Shown here piece by piece: positions 16,799 to 25,259 of a DNA stretch of 64,000 nt; position 1 is the stretch's first letter, and every line of letters begins with the position of its first letter. The DNA is from Apilactobacillus micheneri. GTDB taxonomy: Bacteria > Bacillota > Bacilli > Lactobacillales > Lactobacillaceae. The DNA is taken from assembly GCF_002993975.1 (NCBI RefSeq), contig NZ_POSO01000001.1, forward strand, positions 212,610-276,609, given 5' to 3'. A model generated the notes under the pieces. It made no database searches. It was not told the origin of the DNA and saw nothing but the letters and a program-made list of their open reading frames with translations. A program made the translations under genes and the position numbers.

Positions 16799-18037
16799 AT
16801 GAAAAAAACAATCACATCAATATTAACTGTCGTTTTACTTTCAATTTTATTTATTGGCGTTCAAAACAATCAAAAAGTAAATGTAGCTAATGCTAGTAAA
16901 ACACAAAATATCATTGGCTTCGGTAAAAATACAACTGGTGGTAATACTAATAAACATAAAAATATTTATTTAGTTAAGAATGCTGAACAATTAAAAAAAG
17001 CATTAAAGAAAAAAGTAGATTCAAGAATCATTTATCTTGAAGGTAAAATTGACATGAATGATGACAAATCAATAGCTGATTATGCTAAAAATACTGGATA
17101 TGATTTTCAAAAATATCTATCAAATTATAATCCAAAAACATATGGCAAGAAAGAACCAACAGGTGAACAAGAAAATGCTAGAAAATTAGCTCAAAAGAAT
17201 CAGGCTAAACAAATTGAGTTAAAAATACCTGAAAATACATCAATTATCGGTAAGAAAGATGCTCAAATTAAAAATGCGAGTTTAATTCTTAAAGAAGATA
17301 ATATAATTGTTCAAAATATTAAGTTCACTACCCCCTTTGACTTATTTCCACAATGGGATCCTAAAGATGGTAAAAGTGGTAATTGGAATTCTCAATATGA
17401 TGCAATTTCAATAAAAAAAGCTAAAAATATTTGGCTTGATCATAATTCATTTAGTGATGGTAATGGTTATCAATCAGATAATAATGCTAATAAATATTTT
17501 GGGCGTCAATATCAACACCATGATGGAATGGTAGACATCACAGATGGAGCTAATAATATTTCTGTTAATCATAATCGATTTGCTAATCATGATAAAACTA
17601 TGTTAATTGGTAGTTCTGATAGTAAAAAATCAGATGCAAATAAACTTAATGTAACCATTTCAAATAACTTTTTCTTAAATACGGTTCAAAGAAATCCTCG
17701 TGTTCGTTACGGTAAAGTTCAAGTTTTTAATAATTATTATCAAAATAATAGCGATAATGCTTATAAATTTAGTTATGTGATCGGTGCTGGATTTAAATCG
17801 AATATCATTGCACAAAATAATGTTGTCGAAGCTAAAAAAGTAAAAGCTAAAAAATTTATATCAGTCTTTAAAAATGCCCGTCTAACCAATCAAAATAATA
17901 TATTTAATGGGCATAAAATTAATAATCATTTTGGTGTAAAGAAAGCAACTTGGAAACCAGAATATAAATTCAATTTATTACCTACCAATAAAGTAAAAGC
18001 CAGTGTTCTAAAAGATACTGGAAATATTTTAAATTAA
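16799..18037 (+). CDS. Secreted pectate lyase, PL1 family
   Basis: Predicted to cleave de-esterified pectin by beta-elimination outside the cell. Residues 1-32 form a signal peptide ending VNVANA. The parallel beta-helix signature follows: ISIKKAKNIWLDHNSF, then DGMVDITDGANNISVNHNRF (calcium-binding aspartates), then NTVQRNPRVRYGKVQVFNNYY with the RxPRxRxG segment that holds the catalytic arginine in PL1. The 412 residues are a normal length, and there is no wall anchor. Its own promoter and a flanking terminator make it monocistronic. Pectate lyase is uncommon in lactobacilli and would suit a plant, pollen or flower habitat (inference). Confidence 0.85.
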   Translation: MKKTITSILTVVLLSILFIGVQNNQKVNVANASKTQNIIGFGKNTTGGNTNKHKNIYLVKNAEQLKKALKKKVDSRIIYLEGKIDMNDDKSIADYAKNTGYDFQKYLSNYNPKTYGKKEPTGEQENARKLAQKNQAKQIELKIPENTSIIGKKDAQIKNASLILKEDNIIVQNIKFTTPFDLFPQWDPKDGKSGNWNSQYDAISIKKAKNIWLDHNSFSDGNGYQSDNNANKYFGRQYQHHDGMVDITDGANNISVNHNRFANHDKTMLIGSSDSKKSDANKLNVTISNNFFLNTVQRNPRVRYGKVQVFNNYYQNNSDNAYKFSYVIGAGFKSNIIAQNNVVEAKKVKAKKFISVFKNARLTNQNNIFNGHKINNHFGVKKATWKPEYKFNLLPTNKVKASVLKDTGNILN

Positions 18038-18040
18038 TAA

Positions 18041-18080
18041 AAAGAACCTTTCATTTTAAATTATGAAAGGTTCTTTTTTT
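18041..18080. terminator. Shared terminator of pectate lyase and C39 genes
   Basis: AAAGAACCTTTCAT (18041-18054) pairs perfectly with ATGAAAGGTTCTTT (18063-18076), with U-runs in both directions, between two convergent genes. Confidence 0.9.
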
Positions 18081-18090
18081 ACTTAATTTT

Positions 18091-19134
18091 TTATTTAACT
18101 AAAACTGCTTTACGTCCTTCTTGATTATACAATTTCATAAATTGCTTTGTAGAAGTCCAGAAAACGGGTTTGTTAGTAGTTCTATAAGTGGCCCTCCATG
18201 AAGAAGGATCGGCCATTTTGAAGTATCCACGTTTATAACCAACTACTACTAAAGTATGACCAGTTGCTGTTCTCATACGATATCCAGTTGCAGCAATTAC
18301 CGGATTACCATGTTGAACTTCATCAATAATCTTAGTCTTAGAAGCACCGGTTATATTATATACACCATCATAATATCTTCTACCAAATGGTGCTAACGCA
18401 CTAGGATAAATGGTCCAATCTTGTTTAGTATGGTTTACAGCATATGGATTCCCCACAAATCCTTTATTAGGATCATATTTTGCACGAGGCATTTTTTTCA
18501 AAAAGCCATTTAAATTAATATTTTCTCCAACACCCTTAGTTGATAAAGCCATCTTTAAAGCCGTTGCTTCACAACCGTTAGGTGCATCAAATGGAAAATG
18601 TTGACTAGTATATGTAAATGGAATTTCATATACATTAGTCGTAGATAAATAAGTAGCATTAATCCAACCTTGATCTTGACCCCGATATTTAATTTGATAA
18701 TAGGTTCTTTCTTTAGCTCTTGCGACATTCGTCAATTGAACTAATTGCCCCTTCAAGTTTAAAGTTTTTTTAACACGAGTACCACGATTATAAGGACCCA
18801 CAAATGATTTGATTCCATTAACATTTACATTTCTGGCATTATAGTTAACTGCTGAAGAATATGTAAAATTAACATGATCAACAAATTTATTTTTTTCAGC
18901 TTCTTTTCTAGCCGCTTCCTGTTTCTCAGCTTCTTGTTTAGCTTGGGCTTGTTTTTCAGCTTCTTGTTGTTCTTTTTGCTTATCGTCATTATTTTGACTT
19001 TCATTACTGGTAGATTGAGCAGTAGCAATATTATTGCTATTAGTATCAGCATGTGCCAAAGAAGATTGACCACCTACAACAAATGCAGTAGCTAAAAACA
19101 ACGTCAATGCAGATGATGACAATATTCTTTTCAT
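18091..19134 (-). CDS. Secreted C39-like peptidase with SH3-type domain
   Basis: An exported 347-residue protein. A signal peptide (residues 1-29, ending SLAHA) leads into an acidic and Gln-rich stretch, then a Glu/Ala/Lys-rich coiled coil (about 55-82), then a bacterial SH3-like wall-binding region (about 90-165), and a C-terminal C39_2 domain. The catalytic Cys is C188 in APNGCEATAL and the His is H293 in TGHTLVVVGY. Related lactobacillal proteins are annotated C39 family peptidases; the substrate is unknown. The ATG of MKRILSSS is chosen because GGAG overlaps the earlier ATG. Confidence 0.82.
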   Translation of the reverse strand: MKRILSSSALTLFLATAFVVGGQSSLAHADTNSNNIATAQSTSNESQNNDDKQKEQQEAEKQAQAKQEAEKQEAARKEAEKNKFVDHVNFTYSSAVNYNARNVNVNGIKSFVGPYNRGTRVKKTLNLKGQLVQLTNVARAKERTYYQIKYRGQDQGWINATYLSTTNVYEIPFTYTSQHFPFDAPNGCEATALKMALSTKGVGENINLNGFLKKMPRAKYDPNKGFVGNPYAVNHTKQDWTIYPSALAPFGRRYYDGVYNITGASKTKIIDEVQHGNPVIAATGYRMRTATGHTLVVVGYKRGYFKMADPSSWRATYRTTNKPVFWTSTKQFMKLYNQEGRKAVLVK

Positions 19135-19256
19135 ATATTTCAACTCCATCCAATTATTGTATAACTACAATATAATACAAAAAACAAATAAATAATAATA
19201 ATAACCACTTATGTAAATAAATTTTAATACTCAGGTAATATTATTGTTCTAATAGC

Positions 19257-19298
19257 AAAAAAAGACACAGTAAAGTCATATTTACTGTGTCTTTTTTA
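19257..19298 (-). terminator. Terminator after the ABC-F gene
   Basis: AAAGACACAGTAAA (19261-19274) pairs perfectly with TTTACTGTGTCTTT (19281-19294), with a U-run on the minus strand. It lies just beyond the ABC-F stop. Confidence 0.88.
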
Positions 19299-19302
19299 TT
19301 TT

Positions 19303-20928
19303 TTATTTGTATAGTTGTTCTACTTGCTTTTGAATATCAGAATTATTCATAAAGTCATTGTAGCTAGTATCAGCTCTTTGAATCATGCCTTTATCGGATA
19401 CTTCGATGATATGATCAGCAATAGTTTGAATGAATTCACGGTCATGAGAAGTAAAGACAATTGAGCCATCAAATGGAATTAAACTGTCATTTAAAGCAGT
19501 AATTGATTCCATATCTAAGTGGTTAGTAGGATCATCCATAATCAAGACATTACCCTTTTGCAACATCATCTTGGATAGCATGCAACGAACCTTTTCTCCC
19601 CCTGATAATACCTTAATTTGTTTTTGAATATTATCACCAGAGAATAACATACGACCTAAGAAACTACGTAGGAATGGATCATCACTTTCTTCTTTTGAAG
19701 CAAATTGTCTTAACCAATCAATAATGGTTAATGAGTCGTCATCAAAATCAGAGTTAATATTTCTAGGCATATAGGAACGACGGGTAGTTTGTCCCCAAAC
19801 AACTTCTCCGGTATCTGGTTTAATTTTGCCAGCAATAATTTGCATTAAAGTCGTAGTAGCTAAATCATTACGACTAGTAATTGCAGTCTTTTCACCAGGA
19901 CGAAGGGTAAATGTAATATTATCTAAAATCTTCTTACCATCAATAGTCTTAGATACATTATTAACACTTAATAAGTCATTTCCTAAGTCACGTTCTTTTT
20001 CGAACTTAATAAATGGATATTTACGTGAAGATGGTTTGATATCATCTAAAGTAATTTTATCCAATTGCTTTTTACGTGAAGTAGCTTGCTTTGATTTAGA
20101 AGCATTAGCTGAGAAACGAGCAATAAATTCTTTCAATTCTTTAATTTGATCTTCTTTTTTAGCATTTTCATTTTGTTGCATTTTAGTAGCTAATTGACTA
20201 GATTTTAACCAAAAATCGTAGTTACCAACATATAGTTGAATTTTTTGATAGTCCACATCACACATCATTGTACATACTTGATTTAAGAAATATCTATCAT
20301 GAGATACAACAATAGCAATATTTTCATAATCAGCTAAAAAGTTTTGTAACCAGTCAATAGTATGGTTATCTAAACCGTTAGTAGGTTCATCAAGTAATAA
20401 AATATCTGGATTTCCAAATAAAGCTTGTGCAAGCAAAACTTTAACTTTTTGGCCTTCAGTTAATTCACTCATCTTTTGATGATGTAATTCTTCAGGAATT
20501 CCAACACTTTGTAGTAATTGGGATGCATCAGAATCAGCATTCCAACCGTCCATCTCAGCAAATTCACCTTCTAATTCAGCAGCTTTTACACCATCTTCAT
20601 CAGAAAAGTCAGGCTTTGCATACAAAGCATCTTTTTCTTTCATAATTTTATATAGCTTTTCATAACCTTGAATTACAGTATCTAATACTTCGTAATCTTC
20701 AAAGCCATAATGATCTTGACTTAAACTTGATAATCGTTCATTAGGTCCGATTGAGATATTACCGCTAGTGGGCTCAATTTTACCTTCTAGCATCTTCAAA
20801 AAGGTTGACTTACCGGCACCATTGGCCCCAATAACTCCATAACAGTTACCGGGCGTGAACTTAAGATTAACATTTTCATATAATTTTTTACCTGAGAAAT
20901 GTAATCCCATATCTGATACAGTTATCAT
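19303..20928 (-). CDS. ABC-F family ATPase (YkpA/YbiT-like)
   Basis: A soluble protein with two ATPase domains and no membrane segment, as in ribosome-acting ABC-F proteins. The first domain is complete in Walker A (GANGAGKST) and Walker B (LLLDEPTN), with signature LTEGQKVKV. The second has no P-loop lysine (SRNDLATTTL in place of GxxGxGKST) and has MDDPTN instead of DEPTN. A degenerate second Walker A is, as I recall, a trait of the YkpA group. The 541 residues are typical. It may act in translation or resistance; no substrate is shown. A terminator-like hairpin lies immediately upstream. Confidence 0.85.
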   Translation of the reverse strand: MITVSDMGLHFSGKKLYENVNLKFTPGNCYGVIGANGAGKSTFLKMLEGKIEPTSGNISIGPNERLSSLSQDHYGFEDYEVLDTVIQGYEKLYKIMKEKDALYAKPDFSDEDGVKAAELEGEFAEMDGWNADSDASQLLQSVGIPEELHHQKMSELTEGQKVKVLLAQALFGNPDILLLDEPTNGLDNHTIDWLQNFLADYENIAIVVSHDRYFLNQVCTMMCDVDYQKIQLYVGNYDFWLKSSQLATKMQQNENAKKEDQIKELKEFIARFSANASKSKQATSRKKQLDKITLDDIKPSSRKYPFIKFEKERDLGNDLLSVNNVSKTIDGKKILDNITFTLRPGEKTAITSRNDLATTTLMQIIAGKIKPDTGEVVWGQTTRRSYMPRNINSDFDDDSLTIIDWLRQFASKEESDDPFLRSFLGRMLFSGDNIQKQIKVLSGGEKVRCMLSKMMLQKGNVLIMDDPTNHLDMESITALNDSLIPFDGSIVFTSHDREFIQTIADHIIEVSDKGMIQRADTSYNDFMNNSDIQKQVEQLYK

Positions 20929-20952
20929 TTCATACCTCCATCTAATTAAATA

Positions 20953-21012
20953 ATAAAAAACGTCCCTAGTTCTAAATATAGAATCAAGGACGTTAATATT
21001 TTATTGATTCAA
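20953..21012 (-). promoter_or_regulatory. Terminator or attenuator hairpin in the ABC-F leader
   Basis: AACGTCC (20959-20965) pairs with GGACGTT (20988-20994) around a second, wobble-containing helix, followed by a U-run on the minus strand, only 25-30 bases before the ABC-F start. GAATCAA (rc of 21004-21010) just upstream is exactly complementary to TTGATTC in the 5' arm (20981-20987) and could form an antiterminator. It may simply end the upstream gene; see findings. Confidence 0.6.
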
Positions 21013-21064
21013 TTTATAACTCTGATAACCTTATCACATGCAAATAAACAAAACAAGTTTATTA

Positions 21065-21715
21065 TTATAGGACATCTGATATGTTCTTATCACCAGAAGT
21101 AATTTCGTAAATATTATTTACGGTATTATCATCACCTAAGATTTCAACAACTGAGTTAGCAACATCAGCTCTTGGAATATCCATCTTAGAGTCGGCTTCA
21201 CTTGTTAAAACAATTTTACCAGTTTCAGCATTGTTAGTTAATGCAGTTGGACGTAAGATAGTATAATTTAGTCCACTATTCTTCAAATATGCATCAGCAT
21301 AATGTTTTGCAACATAGTAACCTGGTAATCCTGAATTAGGCCAGAAGGAACGATTATCCGCACCAGCAGCACTAACCATTACATAACGTTTAATGCCAGC
21401 ATTATTGGCAGCAATCATGGTCTTAATAGCACCATCTAAATCAATGCTTAAGGTCATATCATCACCTGTAGCTCCACCAGATCCAGCAGAGAAAACAATT
21501 GCTTCAGCACCGCTTTGTTTAAATGCTGTTGTCATGTCTTCAGGACTTGATGTTAAATCAAAAAGTGTTGGTTCAACATTTTCCATATCTTGATATTCAT
21601 CAAATTGATTTTCATTTCTTACACCAGCCAAAGTAGCGTAACCTTGCTTGCCTAATTTTTCAACCATTTGTTTACCTACGTGACCATGAGCACCTACAAC
21701 GAATACTTTTTTCAT
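21065..21715 (-). CDS. NAD(P)-binding oxidoreductase (NmrA/YwnB-like atypical SDR)
   Basis: A 216-residue Rossmann protein with the N-terminal dinucleotide site FVVGAHGHVGKQMVEKL. It resembles the atypical SDR group (NmrA/YwnB, flavin reductase-like) and has the YVMVSAAGAD and YYVAKHYADAYLKNSGLNYTILRP pattern of that group. The substrate is unknown; such proteins can be redox sensors or reductases. The ATG follows AAAGGAAG. It ends about 70 bases before the hairpin in front of the ABC-F gene. Confidence 0.8.
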   Translation of the reverse strand: MKKVFVVGAHGHVGKQMVEKLGKQGYATLAGVRNENQFDEYQDMENVEPTLFDLTSSPEDMTTAFKQSGAEAIVFSAGSGGATGDDMTLSIDLDGAIKTMIAANNAGIKRYVMVSAAGADNRSFWPNSGLPGYYVAKHYADAYLKNSGLNYTILRPTALTNNAETGKIVLTSEADSKMDIPRADVANSVVEILGDDNTVNNIYEITSGDKNISDVL

Positions 21716-21796
21716 TTTAAACTTCCTTTCTTAAAGTAAGTACTAACATACTACCAGTCTATAAATCATATTTAAAATATTTAGTTCATAAGATTA

Positions 21797-21830
21797 TAAA
21801 AACGTCTCTATCAATTTAGAGACGTTTTTA
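21797..21830 (-). terminator. Terminator after the HesB-like gene
   Basis: AACGTCTCTA (21801-21810) pairs with TAGAGACGTT (21817-21826), flanked by A and T runs; it lies downstream of the minus-strand gene at 21871. Confidence 0.85.
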
Positions 21831-21870
21831 TAAAATTGTTTTTTCGTTTAATTAAGTCGAGTATTTTTAT

Positions 21871-22221
21871 TTATTTAACTTTTCTTTCATCTGAAATTGG
21901 AACATTTTCATCAATAATTCCAGCATCGCCAGATAATTGTAAGATGTTCATCTTAAGATCTAATTTCAAATTTTGATCCATATATGACTTGCTGTAGCCT
22001 TTAATATAAATTGGACCAAGATCTGAATCCATACTTTCATCAAAATCGTGGTCGTCTAAATCAGGGTCTACTGCAATGAAATCAAAAGATGTATCAATTG
22101 CACAAGAACCAGCATCAGAGTACTTTCCAACACCATCATCTAAACTTAAAAAGAATTTTGCATTACCAGAAATATTGTCTTGAATCTTTTTCTTTGCTGC
22201 ATCTGTAATTGTTAATTTCAT
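21871..22221 (-). CDS. HesB/IscA-like iron-sulfur family protein
   Basis: A 116-residue protein whose opening MKLTITDAAKKKIQDNI and overall layout match the lactobacillal proteins annotated as iron-sulfur cluster biosynthesis (HesB/IscA-like) proteins. The canonical C-terminal CxC of IscA is missing; the single cysteine is in DAGSCAIDT. A true Fe-S scaffold role is therefore doubtful. The protein is strikingly acidic in the middle (DPDLDDHDFDESMDSD). The ATG follows GGGGG, and its promoter is described separately. Confidence 0.65.
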   Translation of the reverse strand: MKLTITDAAKKKIQDNISGNAKFFLSLDDGVGKYSDAGSCAIDTSFDFIAVDPDLDDHDFDESMDSDLGPIYIKGYSKSYMDQNLKLDLKMNILQLSGDAGIIDENVPISDERKVK

Positions 22222-22250
22222 ATCAATACCCCCTACAATTTATATTACAA

Positions 22251-22297
22251 AATACATTGTACACGTTATAAATCTTGTGTCAATGTTTTGTGTACAA
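22251..22297 (-). promoter_or_regulatory. Promoter of the HesB-like gene flanked by inverted repeats
   Basis: On the minus strand TTGACA is followed 16 bases later by TACAAT. The 8-base arms TTGTACAC and GTGTACAA (plus-strand 22257-22264 and 22290-22297) flank this promoter: one lies upstream of -35 and the other overlaps -10. The arrangement suggests repressor binding at both ends; the regulator is unknown. Confidence 0.5.
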
Positions 22298-22317
22298 AAT
22301 ATTTCGATATTTATAAA

Positions 22318-23739
22318 TTATTGATTCTGATACCAATTATATATTGATCTAGCCACATTTAAATCAATATATTTAGCAATAATTTCGCCAGAAGCATCTC
22401 CTCTTCTTTCAGATATTTTTAAATGGGCTAAATTCTTTTTTTGCATCCAAATACTTTCCCTTAAAGTTATTGATTGAATACGATGCCAATTTATGAAATG
22501 TAAATGGCGATTAAATAATCGACAGTTTTCAATTACTAAAACATCATTTTTAATAAGCTTGACCCCATTATGAACATGTCGATAGAATCCGTTAAATATA
22601 ACTAAACCTAACAGTATTACTTCTATAAAAATAAACATAGCTAACCAACTAGTTCCATTTAATAATAACGGTAACGGCATTAAAAGGATCCATGAACTAT
22701 TTCTGATAAATAACCAAATAGAATAATTACGTTTACCAAAAATTTTAGGTTCTTCTTTTGGTAAATTGTCAAAAAATTGATTAGTAATTGGATATAACTT
22801 TTTAGCATTTAAAACTGGAATAATAACTGGGTCTTTAGTGTTGGTATTTTCTTTTTGATCAGAAATAATAGTTATTTTAACAGTGGTTATTTTGAATAAG
22901 CGTCGAATAATATTTTGCGTAAAATTTATGCTTTGAATACGATTAGTCTTTATTTTAACGGTTTCTTGTTTTAATAATCCCCTACTAAAGGTTAAATAGC
23001 CATCTTTTTTAGTAAGTGTAAAGCGATAGTATTGAATCCATATTGAAACATAACTAACAATAAAAGCAACTATCAATAAAATAAGAAATTCTATTATAAC
23101 TATGATAATTCCCTTACTACCTAAATAGTTAAAAACTTCATCCTTATACTTAGAAGAAATTGCAAATGAATAACGTTGATAAAATTCACACAGAATGAAA
23201 ATTCCAAATAAGCCTCTAAAACTAGTTGCGGCAAATAAATTCATTGAATGATTAGAAATATTATATTGTGCATCAAACTTATTATGATTGTCATCTTTTG
23301 CTTTATTACTAATATCTTCAGCAATATCATTATTTGCAATCAATCTTTTATGCTCTAGCATTTGGGCTACATTTTCATTCACCGCAACTAGATCGATATT
23401 AGAATCCGCATGACTAGCATTATCAACGATTACCTCTTCTAAATTAAATGGTTTCAAAAAGAACCATTGCTTGCGATGAATATTCTGGATTTTTTCATAA
23501 GGCATATGTATTTCTTTCTTAAAAAAAATGCCATGTTTTATCAATAATTGGTTATCCAAAATAGAATAACGATATGTAAAATAAGATATAATTTTATATG
23601 CTAATAAAAATAAAGCAAAGATGGGTGTTATCCAAATAAAATGAATCCATATACTTAATAGAAGTATTGAGATAACTTGCGAAAAATAATTTTTCAAACC
23701 GAATAATAATGCTAATGGATTTAAAAGTTTATTTTGCAT
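22318..23739 (-). CDS. Membrane protein with bacterial PH domains (YdbT-like)
   Basis: A 473-residue integral membrane protein of the YdbT type: pairs of transmembrane helices alternate with bPH2 (DUF304) domains, visible as YSILDNQLLIKHGIFFKKEIHMPYEKIQNIH, then the TKKDGYLTFSRGLLKQETVKIKTNRIQSI and KLIKNDVLVIENCRLFNRHLHFINWHRIQSI repeats. It overlaps the smaller PH protein upstream by 11 bases, the usual YdbS-YdbT pairing. In Bacillus these proteins affect resistance to antimicrobial compounds; the molecular role is unknown. Confidence 0.85.
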   Translation of the reverse strand: MQNKLLNPLALLFGLKNYFSQVISILLLSIWIHFIWITPIFALFLLAYKIISYFTYRYSILDNQLLIKHGIFFKKEIHMPYEKIQNIHRKQWFFLKPFNLEEVIVDNASHADSNIDLVAVNENVAQMLEHKRLIANNDIAEDISNKAKDDNHNKFDAQYNISNHSMNLFAATSFRGLFGIFILCEFYQRYSFAISSKYKDEVFNYLGSKGIIIVIIEFLILLIVAFIVSYVSIWIQYYRFTLTKKDGYLTFSRGLLKQETVKIKTNRIQSINFTQNIIRRLFKITTVKITIISDQKENTNTKDPVIIPVLNAKKLYPITNQFFDNLPKEEPKIFGKRNYSIWLFIRNSSWILLMPLPLLLNGTSWLAMFIFIEVILLGLVIFNGFYRHVHNGVKLIKNDVLVIENCRLFNRHLHFINWHRIQSITLRESIWMQKKNLAHLKISERRGDASGEIIAKYIDLNVARSIYNWYQNQ

Positions 23740-24190
23740 TTCTGGCCTCCATTGCTAGATCCATTACTTGTTTTCTAATGGTTTGTGCTTCTTCATGTGT
23801 AACAGCTTCAATTTTATGATTATCACCAGCAGTATCAACATAAACACTATTTAAATTTTGCATTCTTAACAATGGTCCCTGATTCAAATTAACATTTTGC
23901 ACTCGTGCAATTGGAATGGAAGATAACTTTCTGAAGAAAAAGCCCTTTTGAATCTCAACGTATTCTTCTGAAATTTTATATTTATTAAATGCATACCGGT
24001 ATGGAATTAAAGATAATTCACATATTAGTTCTAAGATTCCCAAAGCTAAAATAATAAAAGATAACCAAATTGGCCATTTAATCAAAGTGAATAAAAATCT
24101 GGATCCTATAAAAGCTATCATCCAAAAAATAAAAGTAATAATTGAAGCTTGCATCCATATTTTTTTAACATTTTCAGGTAATTTTTTCAT
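23729..24190 (-). CDS. Membrane protein with bacterial PH domain (YdbS-like)
   Basis: A 153-residue protein with two N-terminal transmembrane helices and one bPH2 domain (YKISEEYVEIQKGFFFRKLSSIPIARVQNVNLNQGPLLR). It is the small partner of the YdbT-like protein and overlaps it by 11 bases. It starts 5 bases after the stop of the Ogt-like gene, so the three form one operon. Confidence 0.85.
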   Translation of the reverse strand: MKKLPENVKKIWMQASIITFIFWMIAFIGSRFLFTLIKWPIWLSFIILALGILELICELSLIPYRYAFNKYKISEEYVEIQKGFFFRKLSSIPIARVQNVNLNQGPLLRMQNLNSVYVDTAGDNHKIEAVTHEEAQTIRKQVMDLAMEARNAK

Positions 24191-24194
24191 AAAA

Positions 24195-24713
24195 CTACTC
24201 CTTTTCGATATTTAAAAGATATTTAATAAATGCAGAGTTATTTCTAAGGCTATTTTCGTAATCAACACCTGTAATTCGATGACTTGGGATTAAGATAATT
24301 AATGGGTTAGATAAAATTGCTGCTTCAACTTGTGATTTACTTTCAGCAAACTGATTGGCAAAATCATTTAAATCAATTGTTTCACCATATTTAATAGTAG
24401 TAATTTCTGACCATACTTTCTTTTGAAATTCATTACCTATTAAATTCATTGGTAAGTCAAAGTATTTTCGATTACCATCTAAATATTCACGGATTTGAAT
24501 CTTATATTCTTCAGTTTGTTCATTTCCATATTTAAATTCTGCTGCTAAATTTGGAAAAAAATCATAAATCTCAGAAATACCACAATTAGGATTATTAACA
24601 AAACTTATACCACTATCATTAGCAGTAATTATTAATTGAATATTATTATATTCAATCTTGTCCCATAATAGTTGCTCCATAAACGCTTTTTCATTCCTAT
24701 CTATATTATACAT
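24195..24713 (-). CDS. Ogt-like protein lacking the methyl-acceptor cysteine
   Basis: The C-terminal half has the fold signature of O6-alkylguanine-DNA alkyltransferases: GNEFQKKVWSEITTIKYGETI, then SNPLIILIPSHRITG. The invariant PCHR is PSHR (S144), so there is no alkyl acceptor, and the arginine finger position also reads as serine. The codon is AGT, one base from TGT. Known alkyltransferase-like proteins use Trp or Ala here; Ser would be an unusual variant. It may sense lesions without repairing them, or may have lost the function. It heads an operon with two PH-domain membrane proteins. The start is uncertain; an ATG eleven codons later is possible. Confidence 0.72.
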   Translation of the reverse strand: MYNIDRNEKAFMEQLLWDKIEYNNIQLIITANDSGISFVNNPNCGISEIYDFFPNLAAEFKYGNEQTEEYKIQIREYLDGNRKYFDLPMNLIGNEFQKKVWSEITTIKYGETIDLNDFANQFAESKSQVEAAILSNPLIILIPSHRITGVDYENSLRNNSAFIKYLLNIEKE

Positions 24714-24756
24714 ATGAACATATTACCATAGTATTAAGCAGCTACATAGCAATAGA

Positions 24757-24785
24757 AAAAAGCAGATAGAAATATATCTGCTTTA
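24757..24785 (-). terminator. Terminator at the end of the NlpC/P60 gene
   Basis: AAAGCAGATA (24759-24768) pairs with TATCTGCTTT (24775-24784). The stem overlaps the stop codon of the minus-strand NlpC/P60 gene. Confidence 0.8.
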
Positions 24786-25259
24786 TTTCATAATTCTAGA
24801 ATATCCAACTGCATGCCACCAAGGAGCTTTAACATTTTCACGAACTACTCCCCTATTTTGTGAATCAATCATTTTTCCTTTTCCAATATACATCCCAACA
24901 TGATAAATACTACGTTTATTACCACCAAAGAAAACTAAATCGCCTGGTTTCAAATGATGTTTAGAAACCTTTTTACTACTTTTATATTGACTTTGAGCTG
25001 TTCTAGGTAAATTTTTACCAACTCCATGTTTATAGACATATTTAACAAATCCAGAACAATCAAATGATTTGGGACCAGTTGAACCATATACATATTTTTT
25101 ACCCAATTGTTTTTTAGCAATCTTATATACTTTATTAAAATTCTCTTGTTGACGGTGTTCATTCGCAGAAGCTGTCTGTGTATTAACTATACTAAATGTA
25201 AATAAGCCTATTAATAATGATACAAATAATAATATTTTAACCATCGGTATAGATTTCAT
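24783..25259 (-). CDS. Secreted NlpC/P60 peptidoglycan endopeptidase
   Basis: A compact exported cell wall hydrolase. A signal peptide of about 32 residues (ending TASA) is followed directly by an NlpC/P60 domain with C68 in FDCSGF, H120 in YHVGMYIG and a C-terminal polar residue (WWHAVGY). The domain usually cuts D-Glu to diamino acid bonds in stem peptides. At 158 residues there is no LysM or SH3 targeting domain, so it must find the wall by itself or through a partner. The ATG follows AAGGAAGG. Confidence 0.88.
   Translation of the reverse strand: MKSIPMVKILLFVSLLIGLFTFSIVNTQTASANEHRQQENFNKVYKIAKKQLGKKYVYGSTGPKSFDCSGFVKYVYKHGVGKNLPRTAQSQYKSSKKVSKHHLKPGDLVFFGGNKRSIYHVGMYIGKGKMIDSQNRGVVRENVKAPWWHAVGYSRIMK

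Noticed and set aside
22251-22264. CopY-type box TACANNTGTA upstream of the HesB-like gene
   Set aside because: Only one base, not two, separates TACA and TGTA.
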